A stretch of 38,631 nt of DNA from Nemertoderma westbladi (GCA_032718475.1 JAUCBJ010002417.1:1-38631); one strand, 5' to 3'; positions 19,108-29,005 are shown, numbered from the stretch's first letter. Translations and numbers: made by a program. Notes: generated by a model from the letters alone, not told the origin.

Positions 19108-19139
19108 AATCTGGCCTCCCTGGTGACCCAGGGTTTGGG

Positions 19140-21096
19140 CCAGAAAGGAAATCAGTAAAGGGACTCACAAAATTGTTGGCAGCAGTCATCCCACTCCATA
19201 CCACATCCCCAAAAAAATAGCAGGTGAATGAATGGTCATCAATTATTGTCAAACTTTCACTAATAATTCGATTATGTTTGCATAAAAAACAGACATTAAG
19301 AAAATTTGGTTAGTATAATTATAAGTAGCTCAATGATGGTTCATTCACGTAAAATTCCTGAAGAGATTGATCACTTTAAAATTGCCATCCCTACCCAGCT
19401 GCAATACGCTGGACAACAAGGTAGATGAGATAAATGATATAAAATTGAGATAAATTATTATATAGAAACAAAATGTTCCAGAACTATATATGTGTATTTA
19501 TTTAATAGAATAATTTAATTATCACAACTACATTTAAAAATAAATGTATATAATTGTGTCTTATCTTATATCTTATATTGTGTCTTACCTTATATAATCT
19601 TAATTATTCTACTTAATTAATTTGTGATCATTTGTGCTTCGCCTGATTTTATAATTTAGAAATGGAATAATAAATTGATATTAATCGCTATATAATTGTG
19701 TTAATTCTAATCATACCACAAACAGCTTTCAAATAAAAAAACTATTTAGGTAGAAGAATAACTGCAAATGTAACTTGGGGCAATATAAATATCACATTAA
19801 AAATCCTGACACGACCAAATGTATCTCATTAAGATTTGTAAAAGAAAATTATAGGGATGAGAGGGTTTCCGAAAGAATTACTTTTCAGTAGCAGTTAGAA
19901 ACATGAATTAATATAATATAATAGTAATAATAATCATAAAATATTTAGTTAATTTCTTCAAACTTACTTCTATATAAATTGAAGTGATAAAGTTTGTCCT
20001 TCTTTATGATGGATGTTGTTATATGGAACCTGGCAGGTTCTACCTGCTCCGTAGCTGCATCTATTACAGCAGACTGAGCCCATCCAGATATCACCCTACC
20101 ACCGCGATATCTTTTCAGTTCGTTACGGATGTGATTCCGTGCCTAATCATTAGTGACGGATTGATTGTGTCTGAGGCTATAAATAATTATTTATACACTA
20201 AATAACTAAATAATTTGGTACTAGGATGTAGGTGTCAAGGATCTGAAGGTGCGAATAAGCAGACTAATGGAAATAATCACGTTACTGTGGCAGGTTATTA
20301 CAACCAAAACAATTAAATAAGTCAATATCAGGGGTTTCAGTTTATATGTATATTAATGACAAAAGATGAAACAAAGCTCTTAATAGTGTGGTAAAAGTCA
20401 GCACTTCTACAAAATACCCTATATTTCGGGCACAAAACTTACAGTGTAATAAAATGCGTTAACTAACATAACATAAGGCTTCATTATAGGTATCTGTACA
20501 CACTGATATGGGATTTGCGTCCAGTTTCTCACCCTCTCCATATCTCGACGAGATACTAAAATATATGCCCGAGACCGATCTGATTGTGTGTATATTTACT
20601 TTGGAGTTAATGTTAATCTTTATTTGATATATACTGTATACCAAATCTGTTACTTGAAGTACATCTTTAGGGAAGAATAACATCGGAAATTCAGTGTTCG
20701 AAAACATGTGTGGTAAAATAATGTTATCCTCCTTATCGATTATCATCTTGTCCCATTTAGGTCAAAACGAGACTGCCCACTCCTTGTGAACTGTGCGAAA
20801 GCATGGGCATGGTTGAACTCTAACCAGCCCCCTGCCCTGCCCCCTTGCTGGCGCAAACATAATCCATAGAAATCTGTATCAAAAATATATTTATATTATA
20901 TAATAAAATTTACTAGTATCATTAGCTAGGCATTATACTAAGCCAGCAAAGCTTATATCCAAACCCAGAAAGTAATTAAAATTATTGATCAATATGGACT
21001 ATTAAAATCTTCAAAAGTTATTCACGAATGAATTTTTCACAGATGATTAACAGGGGTATAATACTTAATATCAAACAGTATACTATCAAGTCAACA
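19140..21096. other. AT-rich region, no recognised gene
   Basis: Low-complexity AT sequence with many ATAATTA words, especially 19440-19960. A 95-codon minus-strand frame at 20459-20746 (MIIDKEDNIILPHMFSNTEF) has normal amino-acid complexity and could be an exon, but I recognise nothing in it. A 73-codon plus-strand frame at 19984-20205 is likewise unrecognised. Confidence 0.35.
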
Positions 21097-21456
21097 TCAT
21101 AGATTATTAAAGTCACAGCTAAATAATGAGTTCTTTTTCATGTTTTCTAGCTTAGCCCTGGCATATGGAATGCTCAGGAATAGTCGCTTACATTGAGCTT
21201 CCGAACGGCTTAGCTTATTCTGCATTGTCTTTGCTAAGAGAATTGCCCTTTCAGCTGCATCATTCACAACTTTAATGTTGTCCACAACATTCTTCACCTT
21301 TCTGAAGTCTACATCACTCTCCCATTCAACCACTGGTTTCATCACAAAAGACTTTCCCTCTATGTCCAATAGTTTGAACAATAGCCAAGACCCAGGTCCA
21401 AATAGATCCCAAAGCTGTGTAGTTGTAGCTGTGTATGCTTTAAAGATAATCATCAA
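21097..21456 (-). CDS. Fragment of an uncharacterised invertebrate protein family (VVND-AER motif)
   Basis: 119 codons on the minus strand. The order of conserved features is a GPGSWLLFKLLDIEG stretch, then PVVEWESDVDFRKV, then KVVNDAAERAILLAK and a helical SRSEAQCKRLFLSI. I recall the same order (Ser-Trp/Leu-Phe, Trp-x-x-Asp, VVND-x-AER, Glu-x-Gln) from uncharacterised proteins, often multicopy, in arthropods and other invertebrates. I know no function for them. The reading frame here is open, but ends lack splice or start evidence, so it may be one exon or a fragment of a dispersed element. Confidence 0.5.
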   Translation of the reverse strand: MMIIFKAYTATTTQLWDLFGPGSWLLFKLLDIEGKSFVMKPVVEWESDVDFRKVKNVVDNIKVVNDAAERAILLAKTMQNKLSRSEAQCKRLFLSIPYARAKLENMKKNSLFSCDFNNL

Positions 21457-21652
21457 TCTGAACCTGAGGTGACTAGATTGATATATCTCAACAAAGACCT
21501 GGATCTAAAGAATATCCAACGAATCATCAAAACTCATCTGAAAATGCACAATACGAAGCTCGAACTACACTTGTGAACTATATTCGAAATAGGGAAACTT
21601 TCAGCACAATAAATCAGTTATATCAAAGGGTTGTGGAGAAGTTAAGGTGGTC

Positions 21653-22366
21653 AGTTGAAAGTTACAAGGAAATGATTTACATGATCTGGGTGTTTGTTTG
21701 TGGTGTTTTGGTATGTATAAAACGTCTTTGCTTGGTAAACATGGAAAGGTTTGCCAATTGAGACCTTGTACTTCACAAGTTCATGGAATCACAGCATCTA
21801 GTAATATGCTTATGCTCCCTGATTCTTATACAATAGATGGACCAACCATGCCATCGAATTTTATATCTCTATTAGGGAAAATGCGTGATGACGATGTAAC
21901 CATGTGTGTTAAAGGCGACTCAAATATATTACATTTGGGTGCGTGGCTTCTGGAATCAATGAATGATGCTAAAGATTCAGATGAAGACATTTGGCAATCT
22001 CTTCGACAACTTGCTAGGATATTTATTATAATGTGCAACAGACATGAAGAAAATATTTCGGCGAATGATTTAATAAATCCAAAACATTTTGACAATGTTG
22101 TGCATGCTACAAAAACCTTGAATAATGCAACTCAACTCAAAGTTGGTTATGTTCTTCGGAAATTGGATAATTTAATCAGGTGTGAAGCAATTAAATCGCA
22201 GAATGCAGAAATTCAAGCACTGGTAAACAACTTCATGTGACTGTACAAGTGGCATGTCAAAATCTCATCTTCTTCTTTGTATAGAATTAAGAAATCCCAT
22301 TTTAATAAAGTTGATGAACTTCCACTTACAGAGGATAGATATCCTTTCATTACACAATTATATTAG
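21653..22366 (+). pseudogene. C2HC zinc finger plus recombinase-like central region, truncated
   Basis: The frame opens about 21653 and begins with a zinc-finger-like motif, Cys-Leu-Trp-Cys, FGMYKTSLLGK, His-Gly-Lys-Val-Cys (21692-21751). It continues through PSNFISLLGKMRDDDVTMCV, WQSLRQLARIFIIM, NPKHFDNVVHATKTL and LKVGYVLRKLDNLIRCEAI. After an in-frame TGA (22238-22240) the same frame goes on with KVDELPLTEDRYPFI until a TAG at the start of the 17-bp repeat array. This order matches, from memory, a multicopy animal family that carries a tyrosine-recombinase-like domain at its C-terminus (Crypton-related proteins). That catalytic end is absent here. Calling it a relic of such an element is inference; the motif order is what I see. 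Confidence 0.5.
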
Positions 22367-22373
22367 ATTGGGT

Positions 22374-22592
22374 GTCTTTATATCCCAGGGGTCTTTATAT
22401 CCCAGGGGTCTTTATATCCCATCTTAAAAAAAGCCTTAAAAATGGGTGTTTATATCCCAAGGGTCTTTATATCCCAGGGGTCTTTATATCCCATTTCTAC
22501 ACTAAAAGCGAGTCTTTATATCCCAGGGGTCTTTATATCCCAAGGGGCTTTATATCCCAAGGGGCTTTATATCCCAGGGGGCTTTATATCCA
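22374..22592 (+). repeat. 17-bp array, left arm (TCTTTATATCCCAGGGG)
   Basis: Eleven copies of a 17-base unit, in groups of three, three and five, separated by short spacers (ATCTTAAAAAAAGCC... and TTCTACACTAAAAGCG). The last copies read GGGGCTTTATATCCCA. The reverse complement of this unit forms the array at 23430-23627. The 74-codon frame over it is repeat-driven. Confidence 0.95.
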
Positions 22593-22716
22593 GTAGGTCC
22601 TTTTTGTAATGGTCCCGCAACTTTTCAATAAATATACTTCTGAGGAAATATAACAATAACTAGTATAATAATTAAGGATAAAAATTAATTATTAAAATAT
22701 TTACAATTGAAGGTAA

Positions 22717-23445
22717 ACCCTGTCACCAACACCTAATCCACCGCCTCTTCCATTATCACCTAGACCACCGCCACCAACACCTAGTCCACCATCTCCTCCA
22801 CCAACACCTAGTCCACCCACGCCGCCACCAACACCTAGTCCACCCTCTCCTCCACCAACACCTAGTCCACCCTCTCCTCCACCAACACCTAGTCCACCCA
22901 CACCGCCACCAACACCTAGTCCACCCTCTCCTCCACCAACACCTAGTCCACCCACACCGCCACCAACACCTAGTCCACCCTCTCCTCCACCAACACCTAG
23001 TCAACCCACACCGCCACCAACACCTAGTCCACCCTCTCCTCCACCAACACCTAGTCCACCCACACCGCCACCAACACCTAGTTCACCCACACCGCCACCA
23101 ACACCTAGTCCACCCTCTCCTCCACCAACACCTAGTCAACCCACACCGCCACCAACACCTAGTCCACCCTCTCCTCCACCAACACCTAGTCCACCCACAC
23201 CGCCACCAACACCTAGTTCACCCACACCGCCACCAACACCTAGTCCACCCTCTCCTCCACCAACACCTAGTCAACCCACACCGCCACCAACACCTAGTCC
23301 ACCCTCTCCTCCACCAACACCTAGTCCACCCACACCGCCACCAACACCTAGTTCACCCACACCGCCACCAACACCTAGTTCCCACCAATTTCCACCTATT
23401 TCCCACCAAAGAATTTATTCTCCCAGAATAACTGGTGGGATATAA
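22717..23445 (+). repeat. 27-bp Pro-rich minisatellite between inverted arrays
   Basis: About 24 units of 27 bases, mostly alternating between CCACCCTCTCCTCCA and CCACCCACACCGCCA versions after a shared CCAACACCTAGT, giving a 54-bp higher-order period and longer ones further right. On the plus strand the frame is open from 22717 to a TAA near 23443 without an ATG, encoding PTPSPPSPP/PTPSPPTPP. Because the unit is a multiple of three and lacks stops, Gly-rich minus-strand frames are open too. Coding is possible only if spliced in; I treat it as a minisatellite. Confidence 0.9.
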
Positions 23446-23627
23446 CGACCCCTGGGATATAAAGACCCTTGGGATATAAAGACCCATTTTTTTAGGGTGG
23501 GATATAAAGACCCTTGGGATATAAAGACCCTTGGGATATAAAGACCCTTGGGATATAAAGACCCATTTTTTTAGGGTGGGATATAAAGACCCTTGGGATA
23601 TAAAGACCCCTGGGATATAAAGACCTG
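23430..23627 (-). repeat. 17-bp array, right arm (inverted copies)
   Basis: Ten copies of TTGGGATATAAAGACCC, the reverse complement of the left-arm unit, interrupted twice by the spacer ATTTTTTTAGGGT. The left-arm spacer after copy 3 similarly has an A7 run, so the arms mirror each other in spacers as well as units. Confidence 0.95.
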
Positions 23628-23998
23628 AGACCTTATATTAATGTAAAGATAAAATCAATATTGTTAATTGAACCATCAGAACGGGATAGTCGAAACACTA
23701 AGTAATGAACCTAAAGTGCAGTGTTGTAAAAGTGGGGTTAAATAGAGATTACAGCCCAATCCACAAGCGAAGTTATGGATTCGTTGTCAGACATTACAAC
23801 AGCAGAATACCTTATTATGTATTTACTGTATAATATAATGCATGATAGCCGGCAAGCAGCTCTGTTGTATATTGCAACAGATGGATGGTATACTATACTG
23901 AATCAAAAGCAATAACAACATTCTAACTATTATAAATTATCATACACACAATACTTCAAGATGTAAATATTTTCATTGTAGAATCCAGTGACTGCTGT

Positions 23999-24600
23999 AC
24001 AATATCTACTGTAAAGTCCCAACAAGCAAAAAAGCAAGCAAACAGTCGGCCGAAGCCGGAGGCGACCTGAAGGCTCCTCTTTCGATAGCTGCTACCCGAG
24101 GGTAGGGGTGGGCGCTACTCCTATCCCAAGATTTGCTCCCAGTTATTTAACGGGTACTCATTTTATCGACCCCAGTGGATGAAAGGCTGAGTGGACCCTG
24201 GCGGGGCTGAACCTACAACCAATAGATTGCAGGCCCGGCACTCAACCAACTGAGCTACCCCGCCAAATAATATATACCAAAGTACACAAACTACTACTGG
24301 CGAGATCGGTGCCTGATGTCTTCCCCTAAACGTGGGCGAATCAATTGCCTGGGCTAAGTTGACAATCGGGGTGACCGGTCCCTAACTGGTGAGGCAGAAA
24401 TACAGTCTACAGAAACAGATCAAACTCGCGAGAAAACAATAGCCGCGTAGCGAATCCTAACTACCGCTAATGGACCTAAACTACTGTAGACTTGCCGTGG
24501 TGTGATTTATATGGGTATAACGAGCCAGTGGGTTGATAAAACTCTAGCGTAAAACAATACTGCTGACAGAAAAAGCAGTCAAAAAAAGGGTAATATCAGT
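23999..24600. repeat. Diverged direct repeat, left copy (SINE inserted)
   Basis: It matches 25371-25870. It starts AATATCTACTGTAAAGTCC, is then interrupted by the SINE, and resumes after about 24275 with AAGTACACAAAC, GGTGAGGCAG, TACAGTCTAC, GTGTGATTTATATGG and AACAATACTG. On the minus strand it has a TATA-like CCATATAAATCACACC. It may be an LTR or other element end; no coding partner is visible between the copies. Confidence 0.7.
24045..24264 (-). mobile_element. tRNA-derived SINE with Meta-type core
   Basis: The minus strand starts at 24264 with a tRNA-like head of 65 bases (24264-24200): GGCGGGG pairs perfectly with CCCCGCC, the A box is TAGCTCAGTTGG and the B-box-like text is GTAGGTTCAGCCC. 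Immediately 3' comes CACTCAGCCTTTCATCC and GGGGTCGATAAAATGAGTACC, which resembles the conserved middle of SINEs I know from cephalopods, other molluscs and cnidarians (MetaSINE-like). The tail portion includes AGTAGCGCCCACCCC and a Ser/Arg-like GC-rich stretch. Transcribed by RNA polymerase III in active relatives; mobilised by a LINE in trans. Confidence 0.8.
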
Positions 24601-25006
24601 AGAATAATAATCATATAATAAGAATAGGAATCATTGAGTTGTGTAATCAATAACCCCAAAAAATATATTGAGTTAAATTCAACAATTTTCATAGATACTG
24701 TATAAGCACAATCTTGAAATTGATACCAGTAGCATATCTATTATACATTTCTGCATTTCCAAATAGAAGTTGTATGACTAAAAAAAAAGAAAAAAATTGA
24801 GTAGCGAATAATTTCCAATTAAACAAAAAGTGAGAACATCTTAACTTTTTTGTGATAAAAAAAGGAGGGGCCTAAAGAGAGAAAAAAAAGTTGTTCATTG
24901 AAGGTAAGTAGTATAGCATAGACTTGAGCTAATGATAAAGTTAAGGGCAACTTAATGAGATCAACTGCAATACTCGCCTACACTAACTAAACATTCCCAA
25001 CTTAGT

Positions 25007-25336
25007 TCAGGCTGCACCATTGTTGCCACCAGAACCACTAGGGACAATTACCCTTTCGAGATCATGTAGATTTGAAATATTATCCATCTTTATTGCTTTG
25101 TCGTCGGGTTTGACACAGACGAAGACAGCACAGTCAAGCCAAAGTATCTTACAATACTTTGGTATTCCTGTTGTAAGTATATAATAAATAATAGAATAGA
25201 AAAAGGTATTCATTCCTATTGAACGTTTTGTAATTAAAGCAACCAGTATAATATTATTTAACATATAAATAAAATATAAAAAAATAGGCTTTGAACATAA
25301 TGTTCTTTTGAGATCCTTTATGGTAAGAACTATCAT
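25007..25336 (-). CDS. Hydrophobic unrecognised ORF, possible exon or fragment
   Basis: 109 codons on the minus strand. The first half is hydrophobic (FLYFIYMLNNIILVALI and FFYSIIYYILT, two possible membrane segments). The second half is CAVFVCVKPDDKAIKMDNIS and ends IVPSGSGGNNGAA. It lies between the two diverged repeat copies. Composition of the second half is protein-like, but AT-rich DNA easily gives hydrophobic frames. No family recognised. Confidence 0.2.
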   Translation of the reverse strand: MIVLTIKDLKRTLCSKPIFLYFIYMLNNIILVALITKRSIGMNTFFYSIIYYILTTGIPKYCKILWLDCAVFVCVKPDDKAIKMDNISNLHDLERVIVPSGSGGNNGAA

Positions 25337-25370
25337 AAAGCCTACAAATCTACCAATATTAAGCTATAGA

Positions 25371-25870
25371 ATATCTCCTACTGTAAAGTCCAGTAGTATA
25401 CCGCTTACCAGATCCTAGTAACGATGTATCTTACCGTAAGATCTAGTAATGTACACGGGCTTGTACAGTATCTGGTAATAAATCCAAGTCCAGGGTGTCT
25501 AAATAAACAGATACAAGTACGCGAACAAGTACTGGTGAGGAGCAGAGCCTAGTGTCTATTCTAGGTTCGTGAGCGAGTCTAAGGCCTACAAACTAGACAA
25601 AAGGATACCTGTCCTCTAACCGGTGAGGCAGATGTACAGTCTACGGTGACAGACCAAACTCACGGGAAAACAATCCCCGCGCAGCAAATCCTAACTATCG
25701 CTAACAGACCTAAATACCGTAAACTTGCCGCGGTGTGATTTATATGGTTTATATACGAGCTAGTGGATTAACAGACTAGCGTAACAATACTGACCAGTAC
25801 TTAATCAGTCTAAAGGGGGTCGTGCCTAATGTAACAATACTGTCGGCTTCAGAAAACAGTCAAATATGTA
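25371..25870. repeat. Diverged direct repeat, right copy (no SINE)
   Basis: It aligns with the left copy from AATATCTCCTACTGTAAAGTCC through GGTGAGGCAG, TACAGTCTAC, GTGTGATTTATATGG to ACAGTCAAA. It contains about 50 extra bases near 25797-25845 (including a second AACAATACTG), absent from the left copy. Divergence is substantial, so it is old. Confidence 0.7.
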
Positions 25871-26740
25871 AATACTCCTTTTTGCCATAACTAAATATCA
25901 GATCCTAAATTTACAAACTACGAATAGTAAATTACAAAATAGATTCTGCCTGAGAGTAATCTAAAGTAAGCTACAACTAGTAGAGCTCTAAAGGTACATA
26001 TGTTTTAGGGCGTGTGTATGTGGGTGTGTTACAAATAAAACAATTTTGGTGTACTCCATTGTACTAGGTTTTAGTGATTTTCTGACCGAAACAATACTGT
26101 GCGCTAGCTACGAAAATAAGCTAGTCACGCTCTGTAGGGCTTTATACTTACAAAATGACGTCAAAGCTCTCTCCTTCCTATCCACAACTCAACCGGGCAA
26201 TTACGGTGTTAGTAACTACACCCGTGATCGGCACAAATACCAGATTCTGGTTGTAAGATAAGAAATAGGGGTTAATTGCTACCATACGTTAGCTGATCTG
26301 GTATACAAATTTGATTCTAGAATTTTGTTGCTGCGGTGGTTAGCAGCCAATACCTATCAGTACGTGGAAAAGGTGCGGTAGGATATTAATAAACCTCCCT
26401 AGGCCAAGCGAGTGCCGGTAGCAGAAATACTCCTTGCCTGATCAAATAACTCGGGTTCAGGCAGGGGGGGGGGGGGGTACTAATGTATAAACTACAAAGC
26501 AAACCGGTACCAAACTGTCAGTATTGCGAATCACTAAATTAAGGAACATATGCTGTCTGTACCTAATATGTACTCGCGTACTGACGAACGGCAATAGTTC
26601 ACACCTGTAGGGAATACAGGTTAATCCAGGTATTTGCGGTACTGGTTCTGCTCTGAATCTAGCTATTTGATCCTAAATTTTGCGGCGTCCCAGGACGGCG
26701 TCACGCTTACCCTGATCTATAGGTCTTACGGCGGGCAAGG
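25871..26740. other. Gene-free region with poly-G tract
   Basis: A run of 14 G lies at 26465-26478. The 71-codon plus-strand frame at 26046-26261 has no motif. Nothing else recognised. Confidence 0.35.
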
Positions 26741-26759
26741 GCGTCAAACAAAGTCTTAC

Positions 26760-27137
26760 CTTCCTCGGAATCGGGCGCTGCATGGCAAAGGTGGAGTATT
26801 TTGAAGGGGCGAAGGGGGTGCGCGGGCTAATCTAATGTGGGCGCTAGCGTGTTGTGGACATATTCCCTGCGTTGCTGACGGCCTAACGGTCTAGGCAGCC
26901 ATCCTCCCAATGCTTGGCTGTCCCAATGGTGGACAAAGGGAAATATACATGTTCAAAGTTTACAGTATATTTAGAGTAATTTACAAAAGAGTTTATCAAC
27001 CAAATTTACATAAGTTTCAACAAGAAACTAACAAATGTAACTAAAGAATGGTGATAAAGCAAATTAATGAGAGTGGTGAAATGTTAGAAATAACAAGTGA
27101 ATAGAGTGATAACCGAAGGCTAACCAGCCCTTATATA
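26760..27137 (-). promoter_or_regulatory. Promoter-like region and possible first exon with splice donor
   Basis: On the minus strand a TATA box (TATATAAGGG, 27137-27128) is followed about 345 bases later by ATG 26783-26781 in the context GCCATGC. After exactly eight codons comes AAGGTAAGA, a strong splice-donor match (boundary at 26760). This would fit the first exon of a spliced gene or retroelement transcribed leftwards. No downstream exon was identified, so it remains a candidate only. Confidence 0.25.
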
Positions 27138-27317
27138 GCAAATCTGGGACATGGAATCCACTAGAACATTCCAGAGTACTCCATGGCCTCACATTGGAGC
27201 AATAAGATGTTCTATGCCCTATGATTGGCCCAACTCATCGTTCCATACATTGTACGCACCTCATTGGCTTATCTAATTAGATCAAAATGAAAATAAATTG
27301 CCCAAAAATGCAAATTT

Positions 27318-27387
27318 CCCGACTGGGATTCGAACTCGTAACCTAGTTGTAATGTAACCAATGCCTTAACCATCTGACCACTGTGCC
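27318..27387 (-). mobile_element. Degenerate tRNA-like sequence (SINE head or tRNA pseudogene)
   Basis: The minus strand from 27387 reads GGCACAGTGGTCAGATGG (A-box-like TGGTCAGATGG), an anticodon arm TGGTT-ACATTAC-AACTA with a 7-base loop, and the B box GAGTTCGAATCCC. The acceptor ends do not pair, and the T stem is poor, so this is not a functional tRNA. The length of 70 bases suits a tRNA-derived SINE head. Confidence 0.6.
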
Positions 27388-27939
27388 AATAGAGTTACCT
27401 ATGTGTTTATGTGTACCAATATGAATAGGCATATTACACTACTGTAATTTAATCAAAATGCGTCGGATTTTAGAAAGTTTTTACGTTAAGCTACAAATGC
27501 TACCTTATAGTGAAATAATCCATCACAGCTCCATGAAAACAGTAAGTAAGACTGTTTTCACCAATGGAAATATAATCTATTTACAAAATATCTCTTAGGT
27601 CTAATGGTGGGGCCTAAAATATAAAATAATCACTACCTAATTATTGCATAATTATTATTGCAGGTACGGCGTATATACAATCTATCATACATACAAAATA
27701 CAAATTTACCAATTAACTTTAGTGCATAAAATACAAAAAAAGAGCTTTCGGTTATCAAATAAGCAAATTAAACAAATTAGAACAAATCAAAACAAATAAT
27801 TTCAAGGCTTTCAATAATCTTTCATATATTACAAATATACATAATAAACTTTCCAAATTAAATCAGTTCAAATATAAACAAACATAATATGCTAATAACT
27901 TCCAAATAAGTCTTAAACTGTCCACGAGCTTAAAAGTTC

Positions 27940-28165
27940 ATCCTACTGGTCTGGATATCTTCTCCTGAGCACTGATTGCTAACGGTAGGCTCGCAAGCCT
28001 TCCTTCTCTACCTCGCTCCTCCAAACCCAACATCCAAACGCAATGTCCAATATAATATCCAAATATAAATATCCAAATATAATATCCAAATATAAATATC
28101 CAAATATAATATCCAATATGATATCCAATTGGTAGGCTCGCAAGCCTTCCTTCCTTCATCTCGCT
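27940..28165. repeat. Flanked AT-rich tandem repeat (ATATCCAAATATA)
   Basis: Between two copies of GGTAGGCTCGCAAGCCTTCC (about 27982 and 28131) lies an array of AATATCCAAATATA-type units (about 28045-28125). A related word, GGTAGGCTCGTGAGCCTTCC, recurs at 29578 inside the zinc-knuckle ORF. The direct repeats contain a GGCTCGCAAGCC-like dyad. The 73-codon minus-strand frame here is repeat-derived. Confidence 0.7.
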
Positions 28166-28168
28166 CTC

Positions 28169-29005
28169 CTAATCCTTTGTCGAACGGGCTCGTCCACGCC
28201 CTCTAAGACGATTGGGTGGTGGTCGGGATCGAACTGGACTCGGACTTCGGTGTCGAGCTGTCGGTGGTTCCAAAACGCTAGGAAAGGGGACGACGGAAGT
28301 TTCACACATCCGTCGTGTGCTCAGTCCTCTAAATCCTCGTCCGATTCCAATCATTCGCTTCGTAGCATCGAATCGAGTCTCTACAACACTAGGAGGAAGT
28401 CTAAGGGGTGGAACCGTTCCGTCTGTTAACACCTCGCTCTCTGACGTCGTCTGAATTCTAATAGGTTCTGGTAAAGCATATCTTGTCCCTCCGCGTGGTT
28501 CTCTAGGAAGGGAAACCGTGCCCTGAGTCATCCGGATTTGCGACTTCGATGTTGTCCTCTCGGCGACATTTACTACTTTCTTTATTTCCTGTCCGGCTTT
28601 CTGGGCTCTGAGTATATGAAGTTGCGGATCTTCCTATGGATGTCGCGTCCTTTCGGCCAAGGGTGTGGCTCTGAAGCCAGTCTCACGCAAAACATCCGCC
28701 TCATCTAGAATACACGAGGTTACGCGTTTGTGATAAAATGCGCTCCAGTATGCCCAAGCTATCGAATGCCAGGCTCCTCGATTCCGCTATTCGACTCGCA
28801 ATTTGTTGAATTCCCCGGCGGTAATCTTATTCACCACAGTCTGAAAGTTCCATGTGTTCTTATTGTCGGGGTGTACCTGTAGAAAGTAGTCCCTAACAAC
28901 CTTAAATCCGCTATCCAACGGCAATATATCTAGCACCTCCAAAAGTTCATCGTATTGAGGCATAGCTGACAAGTATCCTTCTTTTGACATTATGAGAGGG
29001 TTCAC
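28169..29005 (-). pseudogene. Unrecognised 279-codon frame with two in-frame TAG stops
   Basis: One frame runs from an alternative start or ATG inside the end of the zinc-knuckle ORF (MSKEGYLSAMPQYDELLEVL) to 28169. It is interrupted only by TAG at 28787-28789 and at 28634-28636. The first third looks folded (LEVLDILPLDSGFKVVRDYF, NKNTWNFQTVVNKITAGEF). The last third is Pro/Arg/Ser-rich and basic, ending in RGRGRARSTKD. It overlaps the upstream ORF by about 59 bases. Two stops of the same type in one otherwise open frame could be decay or, less likely, readthrough. No family recognised. Confidence 0.4.

Noticed and set aside
22701-23004. Gly-rich (GLGVGGG) and Trp/Cys-rich minus-strand ORFs
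   Set aside because: They are complements of a 27-bp minisatellite with no stops. Open reading here carries no information.
22366-23640. CRISPR array
   Set aside because: There are regular short repeats, but no constant-length unique spacers, the units are contiguous, and the genome is eukaryotic.
27318-27387. Functional tRNA
   Set aside because: The anticodon arm and B box are present, but the acceptor ends do not pair and the T stem is poor. Annotated as SINE or pseudogene instead.
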